From Cycas panzhihuaensis (taxonomy: Eukaryota; Cycadophyta), in assembly GCA_023213395.1 (NCBI GenBank), contig CM041465.1, positions 229,593,741 to 229,657,740 on the forward strand: 64,000 nt of DNA, given 5' to 3'. Below the pieces are notes generated by a model. It did no database searches. It worked only from the letters and a program-made list of their open reading frames with translations, and was not told the origin of the DNA. Shown piece by piece: positions 1 to 12,219 of this stretch (its first letter is position 1; every line of letters starts with the position of its first letter). The translations under genes and the position numbers were made by a program.

Positions 1-7
1 CACAAAC

Positions 8-39
<32 letters not shown>

Positions 40-40
40 C
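8..40. repeat. (TA)n microsatellite
   Basis: Alternating TA run broken by single C bases (tatata-cata-tatata). Simple low-complexity repeat; no gene association is visible. Confidence 0.9.
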
Positions 41-647
41 CCTATGCATATGTTGCTTCGGGAAGACCCCTAGATAGATTACTTGTTCTACATGTGTTGC
101 TTACGATGGATCCCTGGGTATTAAAAATTTAATATATAACTTCTCCCATTTATTGCTTGAATAAGAAGTATTGATGAAACTTCCCAACCAATACATGGGC
201 ATGGATTTACTCATGATCTCTTTCTTGTACAAGATTGGGAGGGGTATAACTGTGATCATCAATAAAATTATCCTATGAACAAGGGATGGAGTGAGAATGT
301 CATTTATGTGGATTAACTAGGAGACAGGATGTTATAAACCCTCTTGACTTGTGGTACCAAGAGGAAGACCCCTGGATACCTCCAAGAGAATGGATGGGAA
401 TTGGGGTATATGTTTTTTAGTGGGACATGTCTCTTAGGCAAAATTATGATTAACGTTGCATCCTTAAGGAATAGGCCCTCTAAACTTTGATAATAGATTA
501 TCCATAAAGTAATTGTACTTATGTACCAGAAAAACAAATAAATATAAAAAATGTCCCCTTAATGAGAGAGTGGCCTCTTCTTAGAGAAAACAATTGCCCT
601 ATATATCCTAAGGGAAGGATGTGGATTGTTGTATGCAGTTAGCTTAG
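41..647. other. non-coding flank, nothing recognised
   Basis: AT-rich sequence with only short, stop-closed frames on both strands. No protein motif, LTR end, RNA gene or clear repeat was seen. It lies outside the large nested element block. Confidence 0.5.
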
Positions 648-830
648 TGCAACATTTGGTGTCTAAAAATGAGAGGGAGTACGTGCAAGGCATGGTTCTA
701 GCCTAGGACTAAGGGCAATGCATATAGGAATGCCATATGGTGAGTCATGATACTAAATGACTTTTCATTCCAAACCTAAATAACAAGCCAAACCGTTCCA
801 TGATAAATCTAAAATACTTACTACTTTTCA
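648..830 (+). repeat. diverged direct repeat, copy 1
   Basis: Shares an ordered series of words with 4136-4345: gtgtctaaaaatgaga, then gcatggttctagcct, then ggaatgcc, then a CCAAACC...CATGATA stretch. Copy 2 carries about 60 extra bases after the first word. The pair is 3.5 kb apart in the same orientation. It may be two ends or two copies of an old non-coding element; no coding capacity is seen. Confidence 0.6.
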
Positions 831-3800
831 TAAAAGTGTCCTTTGGAAAGGGTGGACTTGTTACAGTATCTTTTGGTCTGTATATTGTAAAATTGCTCAC
901 ATTTGTTTTGCAGCCATGTCCTAACCTTCAGTAAACTCCAACATAGTCTAATCAACATTCTACAAAGAAAACTCAACTTTGGGTGCTCGTACTTGGCTTT
1001 TTACAAGCCTAGGCTCCATTCTAGTTTGAAAAACTACATTTTTTATGCATTGGAACACTTATCTAATAGTAGAACATAATCGAGGAACAATTTCAAAATG
1101 CCTTCAACATGAGAACAACTCTTAGAACACTCGAAATGGTTACAAACAAGAATGGTTTTGGAATGGTCAAAATGACTTGCATAGTCAAGAATGATTAGAC
1201 AAAAACAACTATAGTAGAGAAGAAACAATTGCCAAAATAGTTCCTCCAAAAGGACTGACTTCGTGCAATTTTTCTCTATTTTCTCACACCTTTCTCTTAG
1301 AATTTTCTAGTTTCCCATTCCCAATTACATATTAATTGGTATCTAAGCTCCATTCCTTTCCTAAGGCCCACATCAATTGCTTTTAGGACTATTATACACC
1401 CTACTTCATTTTTAGTTGATACCATAATACTCATTATCTCTCATACTTTCATTGACAAAAAATATCTGACCACCTCACCATCTCGCTCCTTACACATTAG
1501 AAAGCATCCAAGCAAGTTGGCCTGGGCAACTTCATACCACGATCATTGTAAAAGAGTCATCATATTTTGTACCTAGATAGCAGAATACTAGTATTTTTAT
1601 ATAATTTGTTCCTATAGTTTTCTGTTAACAAATATTTCGTCACAAGAGGAAAAATTGAACCTCAAATTAACACTCAATGAGTAAAACCCTCATTAATTAG
1701 AAGAGAAAATTTTAGAATCATTAATCGAAAAGTCAATGGTCATTGTTAAAAGCCTTGGAGAGGTGTTGCACAGTTGTTAATAGAACCTCCCACTAAAGAG
1801 TAAAGTCATAAAGTCCACTCTTAAAAGTGGTGTGCAAAGGAGGTGGCTTCTTATTAGATAGTTATGAGGCAAGCTTTTCATTGAAGATTCCCTCTAAGAC
1901 AAAAGCTCTCCTATATAACCACATACTGGACAAGGCAAAACATCATGTTATTGTTAAACCGTGGAAATACTATAGGGCCAAGAAGCCAAGAAATGGAGAG
2001 AAGGAGCCAAGTCATATTGTCTTCACCAACCTTCTTCACCATTCTTCATCAATGAAGGTACAATCAAATTCTACACAAAGAGGGCCAAGGAACCCATCAT
2101 ACTTTTAGAATTTCTGTGGCATTCTTCCAAAAAATGAACAAAATAAACATGTTTAATTTTTGTGTGAAGGTTAAAAGAGAAACCTCAATTCAATTGTTGA
2201 ACTTGGAGGTTGAGTGGGCCCCAAGATTATTGTGCTGCAAGAGTATGGTCTTGATATAGTCATGTGACAAATAACAGAGCCATACAGTTTGTAGTACTGT
2301 GATATGGGCCTGCATAGAACTCAAGAGCAGTAATTATGGCTGTATGGCTGTAACAGTAAATATGGCTATATGGCCTGTAACTCAATTCCAAAACCATTCT
2401 TGTCTAGCTCCATAACAAAACTTATTCTGACATATAACAGAAATTGGCTCTCAATAAATGAAGTACAAACCTTATATCTCAAAATCATATGGAACTGAGA
2501 TGCATAGGTCGTAGGCCCCACTTGATTTATAGAAACACAAAAAAAGAAATCTTAAGATGAATATGAGTGTGAAAACTGATTTTCAATATTAGTTCTATGG
2601 GCAGTTGGAATTCATCCTCCAAACTTTGAAATAATTAATGATTAAAAAAGGAAAATTTAAAATGGTACTATGTGGACGGTAGGCAAACCAGATTGCTGCA
2701 CTTTCATGTAAACTATTGGAAATCATCATCAGAATGTTGATTATGCATGGTAAGTAAATGAGACAAAGAAAACAACTAAAGGCATGCATCATTAGAGGCC
2801 ACAGACATAATATTGGCATTTTTGACCATTAGGAAAGGCAATAAAGTCTAATTTCTATTTCAGGCCTGGAACAAAACTCATATGCACTTCACTGTTATGA
2901 CAAGATGATAAAACCTGCATTAATGGAGTCATGAAAGTATTATAAGATATTGATATTTATGATGACAATTTCACTCCTACACTTCCAGCAAAAAATGACA
3001 TTACGAATAGCTAGTGGACATATGTGATGTGAATTTAGAAGTGCAACATTGTGAATACAAGTTCCATATCCACATTCACTGAATAAGAGATTCATCGTGC
3101 ATGATAGATTATCATAGTCATAACGCTATTAGATGAGTATTGATGATCATAACAATAATTGCATACACCCGAGAATCCAGTTGAAAAGTAGACAATAGAT
3201 AAATAAGATAAATAGCATGCACTTTATAGAATTCTGTATGCATGAGGATAAGATAGATTGTTGAGTTCAATCATATACTTAAGGATTCTATTACAAAAAA
3301 AGGAAAAAAGAAAGATTCCAGATTTATGTTTGAATAGCAGCAATGATATTGTGGCTTGTATATTTCTTGATGTACTTGCAAATTTTGGCACAATATGAAA
3401 TGATGTAGTTGCAAGTTTGAACTTATTTTATTTTTATTTACTTGCAAAATAATGATCACCATGGTTGAAATTCTAATATGATCATATAGGGCATGAAATA
3501 ATACAATTTAACAAACTTGAAACAAAATGACAAACTTCAAACTACAAAACCATGGCATAGAACCTGACTACTCAGTGATTATTCCTCATGCTTTATGGAT
3601 AAGACACCCTGTATGAGAAATGCTTGGGAAGGAGTAGCCCACAAGGCAATTGTCATGTGATCTTTCGAGCATGGTTGCCTTGAGATGGGTAGCCATCTTG
3701 GAATAGAATGACAATGCATCTGTGAGATAAACATGGACTAAGGATGACCTTTGCGAAGATTGCATGATGACTTTTGCCTCATGATTTGTGGTTTCCATAG

Positions 3801-4135
3801 AGGATGCATAGTTCACAGTGGGGGACCCACACCCACTTCACATCGGTGGAGGAGCGTTAAGGAACCCTTGAGATATATTGGTCTCAAAATTACGATAATC
3901 AGTTATTTGCCATAAAGGTGACTCTATTGCATAGCATATGCCACAAGTTACCTTTGATAAATACCATGTGATAAAGTTGCTCACCTTGTGAAAAAACTTA
4001 TAATATGTTTGATGAAAGCAAGGGTCTAGTGAGTTCACATTGGTGGACCTATGTGTAGGTGATTGAGCTCACATTAGTGGGCTTAAGTATGAAAGGATCC
4101 TAGAGCACCTAAGGAGGACAGTCATCATTCATCAA
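831..4135. other. non-coding flank between direct repeats
   Basis: About 3.3 kb of AT-rich sequence. The longest frames are under 95 codons. The 93-codon frame at 1827-2108 (+) has no recognisable motif and no gene-like neighbour, so it is not called as a gene. If the repeats at 648 and 4136 are element ends, this is the degraded interior of that element, but no transposase or polymerase trace was seen. Confidence 0.45.
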
Positions 4136-4345
4136 GGTTGCATTTGTGTCTAAAAATGAGACTTGGACACCATTCCTATACTTGGGGTGTAGAAGCACCA
4201 CCATGTGGATGTGCATTACAAAGGGAGGATGTGCATGGCATGGTTCTAGCCTTGGGCCAGGGGAAATGAGTATGGGAATGCCTCACAATGGGTTGTCACG
4301 TGGTGACTCCTTATTCCAAACCAACTCATGATAGATAGATACTTT
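4136..4345 (+). repeat. diverged direct repeat, copy 2
   Basis: Second copy of the repeat at 648-830, with an additional internal segment at roughly 4160-4222. Shared words include gtgtctaaaaatgaga and gcatggttctagcc. Divergence is high, so the event is old. Confidence 0.6.
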
Positions 4346-5789
4346 TCCCCCTTTGAAAATACAATCAATAACTTCTAACTTGATATTATTATTAAATTTG
4401 GCTCAACTCTTTGCAATATGCATGATGTTCTCGTGGTGATCAAACCTACTAATACCCATTGGACTACTTTAATGCTCTATGCTAGAAAGTTATGTAAAAC
4501 GATTATAGCTAATCAACATGCCATTGATATATAAACATAATGCACAAATTTCATGAAGCAAATGTGTTATCAAACTAGATGAATGGAATGCTTTTGTGAT
4601 CCAACCATTGTCAATACATTCACTCCCCAATATGCCATACCACTTTCAGACCAAACATTAAAAACACCTCAACGCCATGTGTAGATTGAACCAATCATGC
4701 TAGGGACAGACCTCACCATGCTTGCCTTTTCTCTAGAAGAATTGACTATGTACTTCCTAGTCTTATACATATGTTATGTCAATAAAATCTCACTATATAA
4801 GAATATATCTAAGTATTTTATGTTTCAAATTACTTTTTACAACACTTTACCTATCCAATTCAACGTTTTCTAACCCAGAAATATTCAAATTATTTGCACT
4901 CTCCAAGGCCAAAAGATAAGCAACCCCAACCTGCCACGTACAAAAACAAAAATGAGAATGGTTGAGTTAGGTGTATTACTTTCTTGTTTATGCCAAGAGA
5001 AATGCTAACAATGTACTCTCTACTTCTTAAGGTTCTTTTACTTAATTTTTCGATTGATAGATTTTACCAAAAAGGGAATAGAAAATGCTTTATCGAATCA
5101 TAGCTAAGGTTCCAATACAATCCAGAGACTAGGCCAAAACTTCTTAAAGAAATTAAAGCCCATAATCTAAGCATATAGTCTCACATGTTTCTTTAATCAT
5201 TTGTAATGTTTATTCTTCATATCCCCACTTGCCATTTTTATTACAAGGTTGGCATAGCGTACTTGATAGATAGCAAGGGAAGCAAGAAGTGAGACTATCT
5301 ACACTTAGGAGGAAAATTGCTCATGCAAATTACCTAAGATTTGAGGACGTTATTAAGTAGTTAGTCAAGCATGAAGCAAGTGGAGCATCTTATTATCATA
5401 CAACTAATGGTGATAATTGTGGGCAATAACAACATTTAGCCTAAAATGGATATTTAGGCCATAACTAAGGCAAATGTTCAAAAATACTTCAATAAATCCA
5501 AATATTTAGTCAATGCTCAAGAGATGAGTAGAGTAGAGTTCGAGGAACATAAGGTTGCCATCAAGTTCCTCCAATAGGAACAAGATGATCAAAGATGGTG
5601 CCATGAAGAAAAAATGACTAAACTTAGAGGGGCCCAAAAGGTGTTTGTCATGACACTAGAACAGCAATTGGATGAAGAGTGAGAAAAGAGGGCTAGATTT
5701 ATATAACCAACTCAAAAAGTAACTAAGCAAAATGTGGTCTAACGAGGATGATTAAGATAACAAGTAAGAATAGTTCAGTTTTATGATCA
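4346..5789. other. non-coding flank upstream of Cop1
   Basis: No intact frame. Positions 5270-5720 (+) read as short stop-broken stretches rich in Lys, Glu and Gln, which could be the remains of a coding sequence, but nothing matched a family I recognise. The flank ends at the target-site duplication of Cop1 (5790-5794). Confidence 0.4.
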
Positions 5790-5794
5790 CATGT

Positions 5795-5991
5795 TGTTAG
5801 AGTAGTAATGTTTTATCTTGATCTTTTCTAAAGTAAGTTGAGGGTTACGTGTCCAACCCCTCTTTCATTTTGTCTTGACACTTGGCCTACATGCATAGGC
5901 TCACTTGTATACATGTATGTATTTATACAAGAGTATTTCTCTCTAGCATTAATGCAAGGAAGTAACTTCTTTTGTTCTTATTGTTTTGACA
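5795..5991 (+). repeat. Cop1 5' LTR
   Basis: 197 bp, TG...CA ended, matching 48542-48743 along its length. A degenerate priming site follows at 5992-6007 (ends AAAGTAGGT, like the initiator-Met tRNA complement). Confidence 0.9.
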
Positions 5992-6073
5992 TCATATTAA
6001 AGTAGGTCTGTTAAGAGTCTGGAAGAGATCTGGTTGAGAAGTTCTTTTAAAGAAATTAAGAAGTTTAAACCAT

Positions 6074-6078
<5 letters not shown>

Positions 6079-6109
<31 letters not shown>
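6079..6109. repeat. (AG)n microsatellite in Cop1 leader
   Basis: About 15 uninterrupted AG units in the untranslated leader of Cop1, between the 5' LTR and gag. Likely slippage-prone and polymorphic. Confidence 0.95.
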
Positions 6110-6113
<4 letters not shown>

Positions 6114-6677
6114 TTATGCAGGCGTATTAATTGTTGTATGGAACTATATGGACATGGAATTTTTAAGTGCTCAGAATCAAACAAAATTTCATCTATAGAC
6201 TCATCCTAGTGAGGAGAATCTATTGTTCCAAAGAATCATCTCCAAATTTTGTTTCATTCAATGGGAAATCATGAATTTGTAAGGGTGAGGGTTTAGCATT
6301 TCAAACTCAAATTTCTTTCATTTTACTTCATAAAATTTGTCCTAAAATCTCTGTCTGGACATTACCTTTCATTTGAATGTGAGTTTGTTGGATTTAATTA
6401 AGTGTTTGAAGAGACACGAGCATTTTTTGCTTTCAAACCCTAGTCGATCATATAATTTTCAAGGTATTTTCTGAGCAAACCAGAAGTCAGATCAATTTTT
6501 TCTTTAAGATCAAAATAGAGAAAGCCACAAGCTTTATTTTGGGCATTTTTTTGTTGAAATTTGTACAACTATATTTTTTTTGTACTATTTCGTACAATTG
6601 TATGACCATATAGCTAGTTACTACTATTCTCTTTGTATTTGACATTCCCTTTCAATTCACTCTTCAAAATTTCAAAA

Positions 6678-7331
6678 ATGGCCTTAGTTTTTTCTCTCAA
6701 TGGCTCTAATAAACTCATTGGACAAAACTATGGTGCCTGGAAGTTAAGAATGCAAGGTCTTTTAATAGCTAAAAATTCATGGAATCTTGTCATTGGAAAG
6801 GAAACCAAACCAACTGATATAGTAGATTTAATCAGTTGGGAGGAAAGGGATAGGATTGCACATGTTTCCATTATGTTGTTTGTTGGAGATTCATTATTAA
6901 GTCACATTAGTAAAGTTGTCACATCTGTTGAAGCCTAGAGAATTCTAATCTCTCTCTATAGCTAGAAGAATGAAACTCGTATAATTTCTCTTAGAGAACA
7001 ACTGTACAAACTTCAATTAAAGGAAGGAGAATTTGTCTCACATTTTATTACCAAAATAGTAGAAGTTAAGGACAATTTGGCCTCTACAAGAGAAACCATG
7101 TCTGATTTTGAAATTGTTTGTCTTACACTCAATAAACTTCTAAAATACTATGATACTTGGTAAATACTCTTACCATTGGTGGACATGCTACTAATATGTC
7201 TTTTGAAACTTTAACAGGACATATGTTACAACAAGAACAAAGAATTAAAAGATATGAAAAAGAGGCTGAAGTTGAAGAAGCCTTCATTTCAAAGCTAAGA
7301 ATAGATGGTCGAGGTCATTCCAAAAGCATTC
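6678..7331 (+). pseudogene. Cop1 gag, N-terminal half (broken)
   Basis: Starts at the ATG at 6678 (MALVFSLNGSNKLIGQNYGA, then W-K-L-R-M). This is the N-terminal pattern of plant copia Gag (DUF4219/UBN2 type: a Leu/Asn-rich start, NY..W...M, then a helical core). A stop at 6936-6938 closes the first frame. The core continues through further stops with ETRIISLREQLYKLQLKEGE and FVSHFITKIVEVKDNLAS. The frame is cut at 7332, where Gyp1 inserted. The two CCHC zinc knuckles that belong to this protein lie 33 kb away, at 40325-40440. Role in a living element: capsid protein that packages element RNA. Confidence 0.85.
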
Positions 7332-7815
7332 TGTAGCGACAAGATTCACTTGGGTCCGAATTATCTGTTGGAAAGGACTCTGAATAAAAATAATACATAG
7401 CAAATGATAACAAAATATGATAACAATGCATCAATAAATGAATGAGAAAGAGGGCTGCCCAAGTTGCTAAGTAAATGAGGAATGAATGAGCAAAATATCA
7501 TCAAATATAGGGTAATGAAATCTCAGTTAAGCATAGTATTGGAGTCAAAATAATGCTCCCTCTTTGAGGTGGGGTAGCCTCGAAATACTACTGCCCAAAG
7601 GGCTGAAGTACTATTGCCTTAAAGGCTGAAAATATCTTGCCAAACCAAAGCTAACTTTGATGGGAATGAAGCCCCTGGATCCCTTATATAGTTGGATTTT
7701 GCCTCCATATAGAGGTCGTCTAAGATAGGATGAAATCCTAGCTTGAACAACACATGTAAGTCAGCCAGAACAATGCTTCTAAGTCAACCAAGACTGAGTA
7801 ATTTGGTTTACTACA
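7332..7815 (-). repeat. Gyp1 3' LTR
   Basis: 484 bp; on the plus strand it runs from TGTAGCGACAAG to GGTTTACTACA and matches 39723-40207. A minus-strand TATA box (TATATAAGGG) lies at about 7680-7690. The right copy has an 18-bp-scale internal duplication that is absent here. Confidence 0.93.
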
Positions 7816-8515
7816 TGTCCCGCCCCTCGAAAACATGCTTTGCCCTCAAAGCATGTGTAAATTGGATGTTGTTGCATCCATGCTTCAGATTCCCAAGGGG
7901 CATCCTCTGTATCTAGAGTCGAGGAACTTCTAGATTCTTCTAGAGCATAGTTCTTTCATCCTTGTTCGTAAAATCCCTTCGGGTTTGATAGTCATCTTCC
8001 CCTCTTCATCTAATTCTGGAATTGTTGTCTGAGGAGTTATCTTCTCACCTATCTTCTTTTTCAAACAGGACACGTGGAAGACATGAATTTTACTTTCTGG
8101 GTACTTCCTCGATCTTCTCTCTAACTTAGTATGGTCTGTAAAACTGTAGTGCTAATTTATGTTTGTTCGTCTACTGCATAGATACTTATTTATAGGGTTG
8201 AAGTCTAAGAAAGACCCAATCCCCTACTTCAAAACTCCTCTTCATTCATCTGCTTATTGTTTCATCTTATTCCTTGTAGTATTTAGATTATCTTTTAATA
8301 TTTGTATTGTTCTCTCTACCTGCTTCTATCATTCACAGACTGATTGAACATATGATACTTTTGTCTAGGTAAGTATACATGGAGGTTCATATTCGTATAA
8401 TGCTTGGAATGACATCAATTTAGCTGACATATGGTATGTGGTATTGTACCACCATTCTGCTAAGTGGAGCCACTTGTGCCATTGATTTGTTTATTTGAGG
8501 AGAAGTTGTGCAGGT
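7816..8515 (-). pseudogene. Gyp1 integrase C-terminus and chromodomain-like tail (broken)
   Basis: On the minus strand this continues the integrase core at 16100-16710, from which it was split by Cop2. Recognisable pieces are EWWYNTTYHMSAKLMSFQAL (chromovirus integrase C-terminus) and, near 7850-7925, DTEDAPWESEAWMQQHP, the end of a chromodomain (compare EDATWENNEW in Gyp3). The chromodomain directs integration toward particular chromatin. Many stops and shifts lie between these islands. A polypurine tract and the 3' LTR follow directly. Confidence 0.8.
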
Positions 8516-9052
8516 TGTTAAACCTTATGTTTATATCCTAAGCCCATGTACTTTATTTTTCATGTATTATTTGTACTTTTGTACTTTATAGGGTGACTTA
8601 TCACTTAAGTGATAAAGTGCACACCCACATTCTTTCCTAGTGATACAACATTGTCACTAAAGGGTCAAATGGACCCCCAGGCACTTTTGCTCATTTGAGA
8701 GCCCAAAAGGACACATGACCTACATGCAAGGCATGTACCTTGGATGTTTGACACCAATGCCTTAGGTCTCTTCTATCACTCTATATATTGAGACCTCTGC
8801 TCATAGTTCATATATAGAGTTGGAGTTGTATTGTTATGCTGCTAGTTTGCTAATCAAACTGCTATTCATTTAGAGATTGGACCAATTCCAACTCCTCACA
8901 TTTGGTATCATTTTGCTCTCACTCTTTATGCTTTGATCTTGCTTATGTTGATCTCATACTTTCATTGTTAGTCTAGATTATTTGCTTTTTAGAACTAGAG
9001 TGAATCTATCTCCTAGATCTTGGGTTTCAAAGGCCTTTTGGCCATTTCAACA
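8516..9052 (+). repeat. Cop2 5' LTR
   Basis: 537 bp, matching 15551-16099. The right copy carries a short extra repeat (CACTTGTCAAACAT region) after TTTGACA. Both contain a TATA box, TATATATT, at 8782-8789 and 15829-15836. Confidence 0.95.
8782..8789 (+). promoter_or_regulatory. Cop2 LTR TATA box
   Basis: TATATATT about 265 bp before the end of the LTR and conserved in the 3' LTR. This is the position expected for the U3 promoter. Assignment is by sequence only. Confidence 0.6.
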
Positions 9053-9054
9053 TT

Positions 9055-9066
9055 TGGTATCAAAGC
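9055..9066 (+). other. Cop2 primer binding site
   Basis: TGGTATCAAAGC, two bases after the LTR end, complementary to the 3' end of initiator-methionine tRNA with one change from TGGTATCAGAGC. It is the minus-strand DNA start site in plant copia elements. Confidence 0.9.
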
Positions 9067-11371
9067 TAGAGGAGACTAGTTCTCTATATTCTAATTTTTT
9101 CTTGCTTAAAGGAGATTCAAAGTGGGTTCTACAACCACTTGATGACGACCTTCGCTCTCTGAAGGCAATCCAAGGCGTGTTTTAGGCTTACAACTATAGA
9201 TCAAGCTTTTTGAAGCAGTGTTGAAGGCTGAAGTAGACATATTTCACAGATCTAAAATTTTTTCAGACCACCAGCTGAGGTTTTGAGCTGGTTTACTCAC
9301 TTTTCCTTGTGTTTTTTTTGTCAAAAACTAGTTTTCCCTGCTAATTTTTCATGTAGATCAAGGTGTTGGACTGCTATGAGGGCTATGGAACCTCACTGAC
9401 TGAGTTAATCTCAAGATTCAGTCACTCTGCAGGTTGTTTGTCAGTTCAGGGTAGTTTACAGCCCTGAAACCCCACTTGAAAAACACAAATTCACCCGTGC
9501 ACTGTTGCTGAAGACTCTTGCTCACCTGAGAACTTCTGCACAGCCTTTAGAGGGCCCCACGGACATTCTACAAAAAAGAAACGAAGCTAGAGACGGCCAT
9601 ACTGCTGATTTCTTGTCACTTGGCTTGGGAGCCCTTCTAAAACCCTCTCTGCTCCGTTCTCACTCCACGGTGAGTCAATTCGCGTAAACTTCAAGGGAAC
9701 TACTGTCTGGGGTACACGACCCTCCTCCAAAGATTTCTTGGTGATCTGAGCTCTCTAGAGAGAGTTGTATCCACCTGAAGCTCCACGGGGATGCGCAGCC
9801 CGCGCAGTTGTGAAAACAGATTTTTGTTTTTTCTTTTCAAAAATTTCAAAGCTTTTTAATGTTTAAAACTTTAGTTTATGTCTTTTAGAATATTCCTGTG
9901 AATATTCTCACTTATATAATCCCTTTTATCCTAAGGTTCATATTTAGTCACTTTGAAATCACTAAAATCACCTTTTTTTAAAGTCAAATTAAGGCTTTTC
10001 TTAGTGATTTTTTCACTTTTTGACTACATTGACCCCAAAAGGACTTAATCAAGTTTTTTTTCAGTAATTCTTCATTAGGAAGTGATATTTTTTCCCTCCT
10101 TTTAAGCCTTTTTTGTTGTTCAAGACTTTTTGGCTTAGTTTTCTTAAGGAAAAAATTAACTTTTTTTCATTTTTTGAAGCTAAAAATCATCCTTGGACTT
10201 AGTGATCTCACTAAATTTCTGATGCTAAGTCATTCTCTCATCTTTGGAGATTAAAAATAATTGATTAAAGTACTTACTAAGGCTCCCTGTGTGGTGTCCT
10301 TGCTGCTCAAAGTTGCAAAGAATTTGGATTTCAGCCTTTGCTTTTTGGCATTTTAAGCCTTATTTAAACACTTATTTCATGTTTACAAGTGTTAAAAGGC
10401 ATTGTTAGAAGTGATTTTTAAGTGATGACACCTTGTCAAAGTGATCTTTATCACTAATTCAACACTTTTATTGAGACACCTTGCATGGTGACCTATTTCC
10501 CTTAGTCACAAAAAGGGCTCAAGGAGACAAATTACTTAATAAAATAACTTATTTTGTTGATTGTTGGGACTATTTTGAAGTCCCAACACTTGCTGCTTGG
10601 AGTCTTCATTTTGCAAGTGATCTTCCTCACTTCATCTTCAACATTAAAAGGAACCCACTTGTATTTTCAACACAAAGGCTTCGTTTATTTTCATTGAGTA
10701 CTTAGCATCTTCTTCAAGTGCTTACTTTTTCAACATCTTTCATTGTACTCGAGCACTCTTTTACTTGGATTTGATAGCACTACTTCACTCCATAAAGTGC
10801 TCTTGTAAAACACTCAAAGTTTTCATTTTGATGTACTTATTTGCTTCTTTTTTGAAGCTCTTTTCATTGTAAGTTTAATCAAGCATCTACATCATCCAAG
10901 TAAAATAAACTCTAAAGTCCACTTTAATCTTCTAGAAAGTGACTTTAAAATCAAGTAGGAGAGGCACGAAAAAGGTTCAAGCCTTGCCTCTAAAATAACC
11001 TTAAGTTTGGTGCATTCCCTAGGGGACCAACCGACCGTACGGCCAGTGCATGACAATTAAGGTTGCTTGTGGGAAAGGAGGTTCGAAAAGGGTGTTATTG
11101 GGGCTATGAATCCCAAGGAAAGCATCATACGTCCATGTAAATCAACCCTACCTACCTTGTCCTAGATTTAACTTGGCCAATTGTTGAATCTCTTCTATAG
11201 ATCAGGGTTGGACCAACTATTTAGCCTAGTCCTCCACCCCTCATCACTCCATTCAGTTGTTGGATCTTCTAGTAAGATTAGAACTGTTGGTTTTGTTAGA
11301 AGGTGGAATTTAAGCAACGAAAGTTTTGAGTTTCCAAGTTATCTACTAGCTTCAAGCCTTACAACTTTAAT
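9067..11371 (+). other. Cop2 long untranslated leader
   Basis: About 2.3 kb without a supported reading frame between the priming site and gag, rich in T runs. Its last kilobase is shared with the Cop4 leader (51061-51977), for example the word TTCCCTAGG(G/A)(G/A)ACCAACC near 11030 and 51620. It is therefore a family feature rather than an unrelated insertion. A 60-codon frame at 9505-9687 has no recognised motif. Confidence 0.7.
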
Positions 11372-12190
11372 ATGGTTGCAATAAATATGCTAAATGCATG
11401 TACCATCAAATTAACAGGACAAGACAACTATCAAGAATGGAAAAGGATCACACAAAACCTCTTGATAATGAACGAATTTTGGGGTTATGTTTCTAGAAGA
11501 ATACCTCAACCTATACCTGTTGAAGATGATGGTGTAATTGTTCATCCTCATGCTGCTTGTGTTGCTGCTTGGGAAGCCAAAGATGAAATTGCTTTGGCAT
11601 TCTTACATATGATTATTGATGTTCATGTTGACCAAAATATTATGTGTGCAAAAACTTCCAAGGAAGCATGGGATATTTTGTCATCTTTGTATAAAAGGCG
11701 AGATGAAGCTCGTATTTTGATGGTAAAAGCCAAGTTGCATTCTTTAAAATTTGTCAAAGCTTATGTCGGCTTTTCTTTCCTCCATCAAGGAGGTATGTAA
11801 TGAATTGAATACATTGGATAGTCCTACTTCCAGAGATGAGCTTGTAACTACAATTGTCAAAGCATTACCTAAGGATTATAATGGATTTATTTCATCCACT
11901 ACATGAGATGGTTCACTTGGAAGAATGTCTTTTACTGAACTTGAAAGCTTGTTACTTCAAGAGGAGAATATTTACATCAACGACAATGATGATGAACCAT
12001 CCACTTCAGGGGCATCCACAACCAAATCAAAGGCCAAGCAAAATACCAAACTTGCACTTTCAAAACAGTTTGGAAATATGAACATTGGTTCCTCAAAGAC
12101 CAATGTTATTTGTCATTACTGTGGCAAAGTGGGCCACATAGCTCCTGATTGTATGAAGCAACAAGCTGATCTCCAGCACACACGATAGCA
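11372..12190 (+). pseudogene. Cop2 gag (frameshifted)
   Basis: The ATG at 11372 opens MVAINMLNACTIKLTGQDNY, then QEWKRITQNLLI, the N-terminus of plant copia Gag. The helical UBN2 core runs to about 11770, where a frameshift interrupts it. It resumes as ELNTLDSPTSRDELVTTIVK, then a stop, then MSFTELESLLLQEENIYIND. A perfect zinc knuckle, CHYCGKVGHIAPDC (CX2CX4HX4C), lies at about 12110-12155. A Gln-rich and RGG-like segment (YRGGQRGRG) follows in another frame around 12270-12310. Gag binds and packages the element RNA. Confidence 0.92.
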
Positions 12191-12219
12191 ACAACAACCA
12201 TGTCGAGAATTCCGGTAAT

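Noticed and set aside
1827-2108. 93-codon plus-strand frame as a host gene
   Set aside because: No recognised motif, no conserved neighbour, and similar chance frames occur throughout the flank.
9505-9687. 60-codon frame in the Cop2 leader as a gene
   Set aside because: Lies in an untranslated leader and carries no recognised motif; no counterpart frame in Cop4.
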